A stretch of 28,466 bases of DNA from CAZVBV01 sp964513975 (GTDB taxonomy: Bacteria; Patescibacteriota; Gracilibacteria; UBA4473), in contig CAZEON010000007.1 in assembly GCA_964513975.1 (NCBI GenBank), positions 1 through 28,466 of the forward strand, read 5' to 3'. How positions within the stretch are numbered: the first letter of the stretch is position 1; each line of letters begins with the position of its first letter. The notes beneath the pieces were generated by a model that saw only the letters and a list, made by a program, of their open reading frames with translations, did no database searches and was not told the origin of the DNA. Both the position numbers and the translations under genes were made by a program. This document shows positions 23,541 through 28,466 of this stretch, one piece after another.

Positions 23541-26500
23541 TCAAAGATTAATTGTCTTTATAGGGCTCTCATATACTTTACGTTTATCTCGGAATTTTGT
23601 TACGAGTTTTAATTGCGTCTTCCCTTTTATATTCCTGAGCATTTGAAATTGCAAGTACTGCGTCGGATCATCTATTTTTTGCGCATAAACAATCTTATCA
23701 TTCTGTTCCGCAAAGAGTTCGACCCATTCCACGTTCTCTGAAACAGGGACTCTCACGTCCACAGAGATAGAATTTCGATAAGAAATGATATCGCTAATCT
23801 CTGGGAAATTCGTACTCATCATACGCTGTCGTTCGTAAGTAATCGGAATAGCCTTGGTAGTGGTGTTTCCATGGAAGTCCCACGCCTTCACTGCCAACTG
23901 ATGAATCCCAAGATTCATACTCGTCCGAATGGAGGTCTTATACGGTGTTTTTTCCTGAAATCCTAAGCTCTTCTCATCAAGGAAGAATTCCACCACCTTT
24001 ACACCAGACATTGCATCACGCACATCAACTAATACTTGTATTTGCGAATCAATTGGAATTTTTTGTCGTCCAACCGGTCCCAAGAAAACAATATCTGGTC
24101 CTGTCGTATCGATGGCGATTTCAACTTCAATCTCGTGCTCCGTTGTATGAAAAAGCTCATCAATCGCAACAGCTTTGAGCACATGCTTCGTTCCAAAATC
24201 AATCGATGTTGGAATCTTGAACACCCCTGTCCAAGGATACCGTATCCCATCAGCAACGAGTTGCTCATCAAAGTAATATTCGACCGCCTTGATTCCATAT
24301 TTCGCAGAAACCGACACGTTGATTTCCACTTGTCCACGAGCCAGCGCCCCGTTATTACGAGGAGAAATAATTTCTATCTCTGGTGCGTTCTGTTGTGTAA
24401 ATCGGTTGTGTACATCATCTGGCGATTTATTGAGACGAGAGGTCATTCGACTAAATGTACTGACGTCCTTCGGATCCTCATCCATAATCGACCCCAATGA
24501 GGTCATAAATTTCGGATGGGTTTCGATCCATTCTGTAACAGGGTTCTGCCAGTTCGGCATCTTTGGTTTCACGGACTGTAAACCTGTCAGTGCGTACTTC
24601 CGCGTTCGTGCGTAGAACGGCGTAAACTGTGTTGCCGGTCGTCCAGAGATCTTATCAATCTCAATCATTTTCACAGAATCATCCAGATCTGTTGGAATCG
24701 CAAACGAAGCAAAAACTTCATCTCGCACGAGTTTCGGTGGTGTGAGATCGGAAGCTATTTTTCCAGAATATTTATTCACTTGTCTTACTTCAAGTGGTGT
24801 TGGTTCATTGTAGAGCTTCTCTGGATCAGCATCCTTTTCTTCGAAAAGAAATGTGTGCGCATCGTTCATGAATCGTTTCCAAATTGGAGCCGCTACCGAC
24901 AACCCTGTCGCCCCAGGTTTCATTGGCTCACCACGGTTATTTCCGACCCATACTCCAGTAACAAGGTGCGGTGTAAACCCAATCGTCCACGAGTCTCCAG
25001 GAGCCGTGATGAACTCTGGATTATCTTCTTCATCAATCGGTTTCTTTTCATCATATTCAGAATTCTCAATCTTTCGGTTCGACGTTCCTGTTTTGGCACC
25101 ATTATTCTGTCCGTCAAGTTGAAGTAAAATATTCCAATCAAAGCCTTCTGTTGTTGGACGTGTCGTTTCATCGGTCAGTATATTCCGAACAAGTGCCGCA
25201 ACTTCCTCATCCAGACCTTCTTTCTTACTCCTCTCTGAATCAAAGGATTCAAGAATCTCTCCATCAGAGTTGTGAACTTCAAGAATGGCCGTTGGTTCGT
25301 AATAACTTCCGTCTCCCGTGAAAACCTGGAACGCGGAAATATGTGAAAGCGGTTCGATTTCTGCCACTCCAATTCCCAGTGCCACTCCATGCATTTCTGC
25401 ATCCCCCTCGTAGACAATTCCTAACTTATCAGCGACTTTGAGAACATTTTTTGGATCAGCAATGTAGGCCGCTTTTACCGCTGGAATATTCAGACTTCTG
25501 TTTAATGCTTCCCGCATAGAAACAGGCCCTGAGAATTCTCCATCGAAGTTTTGCGGTTGGTAGTTTCCTCCAAAATCTGTCTCCACATCAAACAGCACCG
25601 TCGCAGGAAAATACCCTTCCTGAAATGCCGTCGCGTACACGAATGGTTTAAAACTCGATCCTGGTTGCCGACGAGATGTCAGCACGTCCACTTGCCCATC
25701 GTTTTCTGTATCGAAATAATCCTTCCCTCCCACGTATGCCAAGATTTGTCCGTTATCAGGATTGATGGACGCAAGCGCAACGTTCTTCGCCCCATAGGTA
25801 TCTTCGTAGTGCGGAGATTTGAGCTCAATAATGTCTTCCGCCATCTGTTGTAAATCGTGATCGAGCGTTGTGTAAATTCGCAGTCCCCCATTTTTCAAAA
25901 ACTCTTTCCCGTATTTTTCTTCCAATCGTTCTCGCACATAAAACACGAAGTGTGGCGCTTTAATATCAGTTCGAAACTGTGTAAATTCAATATCTTTGGC
26001 CTCCGCCCATGCGGTTTTAAATTCTTCAAAAGTAATCTTTTTTAAATCGAGCATTCGTTGAAGCACCAAATCTTTTCGTCCTTTCTTGTAACTTTTTTCT
26101 CCCGTATCTTCATCGTATTCGTAGTATCCCATGAGAAGATCTTTGTTTGATCCGTAGGGGGAAAACCGTGTTGGAGCCACTGGAAGTGATGCAAGAATCG
26201 TCGCTTCTGCAATCGTTAAATCCTTTGCTGATTTGTTGAAAAACGTTTTTGCCGCTGCTTCAATTCCATGAGCATTATTTCCGTAGGGAATATTATTCAA
26301 ATACAATTCTAGAATTTCGTCTTTCGAATAATTCATCTCTACTTTTATGGAAAGCAGGAGTTCGTTAAATTTTCGGATGATTGTTTTTTCTCTCGAAAGA
26401 AACGTGTTCTTCACCAATTGCTGGGTAATTGTCGACCCTCCTCGTGATGTTCCAATTCCGAAAAAATGGCTCATGACGGCTTTGATGATACCTCCTAAGT

Positions 26501-26891
26501 CGAATCCAAAGTGCGAATAGAACGAATCATCCTCGATAGAAACCGTCGCATCAATCATATGTTGCGGGATTTCAGATAACGGAATGTGTTCTCTATTCTC
26601 ATCTCCATGAATCACATAGAGAATATGTTCGTTCGGGTCTTCTTCAAGATCGAGAGCGCCTCGATCGTAGATAATCGTTGATTCAGCAAATGCCAATTGA
26701 GAAGCATTACTCACCGATGGAAGAAACACCGTTCCATAAAATACGAGTCCAAAAAATACTATTGCGATAAGCCATACGATCTGTCGTCCGAATCTCCATT
26801 TATGAACTCTATGATTGGGGTAAACTCTTTTCCAAATCGCCTGAATCTTTCCAGTATTTTTATTTCGGCTATTGAATCGTTTAATTTTCAT
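23541..26891 (-). CDS. Class A penicillin-binding protein with Ig-like C-terminal domains
   Basis: 1116 aa, longer than usual (about 720-850). Basic cytoplasmic tail, TM anchor at about 37-56. Glycosyltransferase family 51 domain (about 85-260) with the catalytic SIEDDSFYSHFGFD motif (E120) and RGGSTITQQLVKN. Transpeptidase domain (about 370-690) with S412-S-F-K415, S466-L-N468 and K600-T-G602, all intact. The extra 300 or so residues at the C-terminus include two or three Ig-like domains (EIEIISPRNNGALARGQVEI; DTTGPDIVFLGPVGRQKI), of the kind that bind cell-wall polymers or partners. The enzyme polymerises and crosslinks peptidoglycan outside the membrane, evidence for a walled cell. Divergent from rpe with 36 bp between start codons. 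Confidence 0.96.
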   Translation of the reverse strand: MKIKRFNSRNKNTGKIQAIWKRVYPNHRVHKWRFGRQIVWLIAIVFFGLVFYGTVFLPSVSNASQLAFAESTIIYDRGALDLEEDPNEHILYVIHGDENREHIPLSEIPQHMIDATVSIEDDSFYSHFGFDLGGIIKAVMSHFFGIGTSRGGSTITQQLVKNTFLSREKTIIRKFNELLLSIKVEMNYSKDEILELYLNNIPYGNNAHGIEAAAKTFFNKSAKDLTIAEATILASLPVAPTRFSPYGSNKDLLMGYYEYDEDTGEKSYKKGRKDLVLQRMLDLKKITFEEFKTAWAEAKDIEFTQFRTDIKAPHFVFYVRERLEEKYGKEFLKNGGLRIYTTLDHDLQQMAEDIIELKSPHYEDTYGAKNVALASINPDNGQILAYVGGKDYFDTENDGQVDVLTSRRQPGSSFKPFVYATAFQEGYFPATVLFDVETDFGGNYQPQNFDGEFSGPVSMREALNRSLNIPAVKAAYIADPKNVLKVADKLGIVYEGDAEMHGVALGIGVAEIEPLSHISAFQVFTGDGSYYEPTAILEVHNSDGEILESFDSERSKKEGLDEEVAALVRNILTDETTRPTTEGFDWNILLQLDGQNNGAKTGTSNRKIENSEYDEKKPIDEEDNPEFITAPGDSWTIGFTPHLVTGVWVGNNRGEPMKPGATGLSVAAPIWKRFMNDAHTFLFEEKDADPEKLYNEPTPLEVRQVNKYSGKIASDLTPPKLVRDEVFASFAIPTDLDDSVKMIEIDKISGRPATQFTPFYARTRKYALTGLQSVKPKMPNWQNPVTEWIETHPKFMTSLGSIMDEDPKDVSTFSRMTSRLNKSPDDVHNRFTQQNAPEIEIISPRNNGALARGQVEINVSVSAKYGIKAVEYYFDEQLVADGIRYPWTGVFKIPTSIDFGTKHVLKAVAIDELFHTTEHEIEVEIAIDTTGPDIVFLGPVGRQKIPIDSQIQVLVDVRDAMSGVKVVEFFLDEKSLGFQEKTPYKTSIRTSMNLGIHQLAVKAWDFHGNTTTKAIPITYERQRMMSTNFPEISDIISYRNSISVDVRVPVSENVEWVELFAEQNDKIVYAQKIDDPTQYLQFQMLRNIKGKTQLKLVTKFRDKRKVYESPIKTINL

Positions 26892-26927
26892 TTTTATCTT
26901 TCGTTTTTTAGCATAAAATCAAACAGA

Positions 26928-27563
26928 ATGAAAATTTCTCCATCGATTTTAGACGCTGATTTTGAAGCTTTACAAAGTGAGGTCAACTCAATTGCAAGTG
27001 CCGACAGAATTCACCTCGACATAATGGACGGGCAATACGTTGAGAGAACGACTTTCCGAGCTGCTGATTTGGAGTCCGTTGAGTTTCCTGTGAATATCGA
27101 AGCACATTTGATGGTAAATGACCCAAAAAGTTTTTTTGATGAATTTGAAAATTTAGGAGTCATTGGAATTACATTTCACATCGAGACACAAGATGAAGAT
27201 GCGACGTTGAAACTCTTTGAAAATTTAAAAGCACGTGGAATTAAAGCAGGAATCTGTATTGATGGATTTACAGGCAACAACGCATTGTCAGACAAAATTT
27301 TGAAGAGTGTTGAGAAGATTCTCGTAATGTCGGTCAAAGCCGGAATGGGCGGACAATCATTTATGACAGAAAGCTTAGACAAGATTAAAACGCTCCGGAG
27401 CCGAGGGTTTGAAGGTGAAATTGAAGTTGATGGTGGCGTGACATTGATTAACGTTGGTGACCTTAAGAAAGCTGGAGCCGACATCGTGGTCGTCGGAAGC
27501 TTTATAATGAAAAAAGGACCGACTGAGCGTCAGGCGATTATAAGGGAGTTTCAGGAGGTGTGA
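26928..27563 (+). CDS. rpe: Ribulose-phosphate 3-epimerase
   Basis: 211 aa from ATG 26928 (MKISPSILDADF). The frame is open 77 codons further upstream, but that part overlaps the PBP gene and has no homology. The enzyme interconverts ribulose 5-phosphate and xylulose 5-phosphate in the pentose phosphate pathway. Metal ligands are all present: H29 and D31 in IHLDIMDG, H60 in EAHLMV, and D168 in VDGGV; S4 in SPSIL and the phosphate-binding VVVGSFI are also kept. Departures: the usual FVPNxTFG is YVERTTFR and the usual MSVNPGFGGQ is MSVKAGMGGQ, so the substrate loop is diverged. It may act on a related sugar phosphate, but the epimerase assignment is the simplest. Confidence 0.9.
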   Translation: MKISPSILDADFEALQSEVNSIASADRIHLDIMDGQYVERTTFRAADLESVEFPVNIEAHLMVNDPKSFFDEFENLGVIGITFHIETQDEDATLKLFENLKARGIKAGICIDGFTGNNALSDKILKSVEKILVMSVKAGMGGQSFMTESLDKIKTLRSRGFEGEIEVDGGVTLINVGDLKKAGADIVVVGSFIMKKGPTERQAIIREFQEV

Positions 27564-27593
27564 GAAATATGAAATTTATCTAAAGTAATAAAC

Positions 27594-27640
27594 TTGCTTT
27601 TTTTGAAGTACCTCATTATAATGTACACGATTCTGTACAT
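27594..27640 (+). promoter_or_regulatory. Promoter and operator of the toxin-antitoxin operon
   Basis: TTGCTT (27594-27599), 17-base spacer, TATAAT (27617-27622). A perfect inverted repeat ATGTACA-N6-TGTACAT (27621-27640) overlaps the end of the -10 box and the start point, where an antitoxin or toxin-antitoxin complex would repress. ATG 27649 follows closely. Confidence 0.75.
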
Positions 27641-27648
27641 AATTAAAA

Positions 27649-27906
27649 ATGACGACACTTTCACTCAGTAACGTTCGAACAAAGCTTCCTCAAATTGTAA
27701 AATCAGTAAGCGAGGAATTTAATCGCATTATTATTACTGTAAATGGAACCTCTAAGGCCATGGTTATTTCACCAGAGGAGATTGAGGCTTATGAGGAAAC
27801 TATTTCAACCCTCTCAAACACAGAATCTATGAAAGCCTTACTACAAGCAGAAAAAGACTGGAAGAGTGGCAATGTATATTCTCATGAAGATGTCTTTGGA
27901 GAATGA
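27649..27906 (+). CDS. Phd/YefM-type antitoxin
   Basis: 85 aa. N-terminal MTTLSLSNVRTKLPQIVKSV, then the strand pair IIITVNGTSKAMVISPEEIEA, typical of the Phd/YefM DNA-binding fold, and an acidic, less ordered C-terminal tail that would wrap the toxin. Its stop codon overlaps the toxin start (ATGA), the usual arrangement. It should bind the TGTACA palindrome upstream of its own gene and neutralise the toxin by direct contact. Confident at the family level. Confidence 0.88.
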   Translation: MTTLSLSNVRTKLPQIVKSVSEEFNRIIITVNGTSKAMVISPEEIEAYEETISTLSNTESMKALLQAEKDWKSGNVYSHEDVFGE

Positions 27907-28169
27907 AAAAAATATTGTACTCCTCCATTGCCAAAAAAAACATTCAAGAACTTGATACCAACATTAAAAAGAGGATCAAATCAAAAATAGAATCCCTTGC
28001 AAGGGGTGATGTAATGGGACTTTTTTTGCGAAAGCCACTTCAGAATTATCAAAAATTACGAGTAGGAATTTATCGGATAATTTTTCAAGAGAAAGATAAA
28101 AATACTATTTTCGTCGCCTGTATTGAACACAGAGGAGTGGTGTATAAAAATATGAAAGAGAGGCTTTAG
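27903..28169 (+). CDS. RelE/ParE-superfamily toxin
   Basis: 88 aa. The YRIIFQEKDKNTIFVACIEHRGVVY core is the RelE/Txe-type beta-sheet, with R/Y/H residues of the kind that cut mRNA on the ribosome, and an N-terminal helix pair rich in lysine. Start ATG 27903 overlaps the antitoxin stop by four bases and is one of the few starts here preceded by a GGAG. RelE toxins cleave mRNA, ParE toxins hit gyrase; the HRxxVY ending favours RelE/YoeB-like activity, but this is not certain. Confidence 0.85.
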   Translation: MKKILYSSIAKKNIQELDTNIKKRIKSKIESLARGDVMGLFLRKPLQNYQKLRVGIYRIIFQEKDKNTIFVACIEHRGVVYKNMKERL

Positions 28170-28227
28170 CATTCCAAAGACTTGAATTTTTCTCAAAAAT
28201 TAGCAGAATCTCGCTGTTGTTTTTAAA

Positions 28228-28302
28228 GGCGCCATCGTCTAGTGGTTAGGACACAGGATTCTCATTCCTGCAACAGGGGTTCGATTCCCCTTGGCGCTAC
28301 CA
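28228..28302 (+). tRNA. tRNA-Glu (anticodon CTC)
   Basis: 75 bases including an encoded CCA. Acceptor GGCGCCA pairs with TGGCGCT (a G1-U72 wobble), anticodon stem CAGGA/TCCTG around TTCTCAT with anticodon CTC at 28261-28263, and a T arm AGGGG-TTCGATT-CCCCT. The D loop contains AGTGGTTAGG. CTC reads GAG. Confidence 0.95.
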
Positions 28303-28305
28303 AAG

Positions 28306-28419
28306 CTATTCTTTTTTCAAACCTTCATAGGTTGCAACCAAGAATAGGGACATACTTCCAGCTAAATTAACAGCTAGTTCGGCATGCCGAGAAGCTGGTC
28401 GATAATGTTTTTGGTTCAT
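28306..28419 (-). CDS. Possible 37-aa small membrane protein
   Basis: ATG 28419 to TAG 28306; a stop codon lies in frame 30 bases before the ATG. The peptide starts MNQKHYRPASRHAELAVNLA and continues GSMSLFLVATYEGLKKE: a basic N-terminus, one weakly hydrophobic helix and a charged end. No family or ribosome site is recognised. It is antisense to nothing else and ends just after the tRNA. Treat as a candidate only. Confidence 0.3.
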   Translation of the reverse strand: MNQKHYRPASRHAELAVNLAGSMSLFLVATYEGLKKE

Positions 28420-28466
28420 GATAACTTGAGAGGTGATAAAAAACCTTTAAGCTAATCATACAAATG

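Noticed and set aside
26697..26927. 77-residue N-terminal extension of rpe
   Set aside because: Overlaps the start of the PBP gene on the other strand and lacks any similarity to Rpe, whose conserved start is at 26928.
1..28466. UGA read as glycine (Gracilibacteria/SR1 code)
   Set aside because: Several full-length proteins end at TGA at the expected place.
1..28466. CRISPR array or rRNA genes
   Set aside because: No regularly spaced direct repeats and no conserved rRNA segments are seen.

Overview
The window looks like a piece of a Candidate Phyla Radiation (Patescibacteria) genome, perhaps Peregrinibacteria-like; this is inference. Reasons: small VirB2/TrbC-like pilins with a GGDD-x-QHEKAKK motif, large PKD-repeat and SLH surface proteins, a class A PBP with Ig-like tail, no typical operons of free-living bacteria, and starts mostly without a Shine-Dalgarno sequence. 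TGA ends several genes (PKD protein, trxB, rpe, antitoxin), so the code is standard and this is not a UGA-recoding Gracilibacteria/SR1 genome. Promoters read as ordinary TTGACA/TATAAT types, unlike Bacteroidota.

Layout. 1-76: start of a secreted-protein gene leaving the window. 234-6591: minus-strand operon of a pilin-like protein, a pilin-like/PKD fusion and a membrane PKD protein with its own promoter. 6620-7696: a C-terminal half of PurL with a dispersed intergenic repeat inside its reading frame. 8034-9296: stand-alone tuf with promoter and terminator. 9338-12508: a repeat-rich block in which an orphan gene, an MscS channel and trxB sit between two inverted copies of a 41-bp promoter-bearing repeat. 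12643-15220: a type IV pilin with a cysteine-rich tail, and YifB/ComM, both suggestive of DNA uptake. 15380-16809: a TIM-barrel protein and a TsaB-like protein, followed by repeats. 17141-22997: an SLH surface protein, a protein with a type IX secretion C-terminal domain, and an ECF sigma/anti-sigma/secreted-protein operon. 23043-26891: a membrane-anchored HEPN-like protein and a class A PBP. 26928-28302: rpe, a toxin-antitoxin pair with operator, and tRNA-Glu(CTC).

The main discovery candidate is a regulon. An identical two-part element, TGTCACA-N16-GTTAT, occurs three times, each time on the minus strand just upstream of a gene: the ECF sigma operon itself, the SLH protein gene and the T9SS-CTD protein gene. 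I found no other full match by eye. This predicts an autoregulated ECF sigma factor that controls two large exported proteins. One of them carries a sorting signal normally read by the Bacteroidota outer-membrane type IX system, which a monoderm CPR cell should not have.

Intergenic spaces are dense in short palindromes and dispersed repeats (at least six families), one of which has entered the purL coding sequence.
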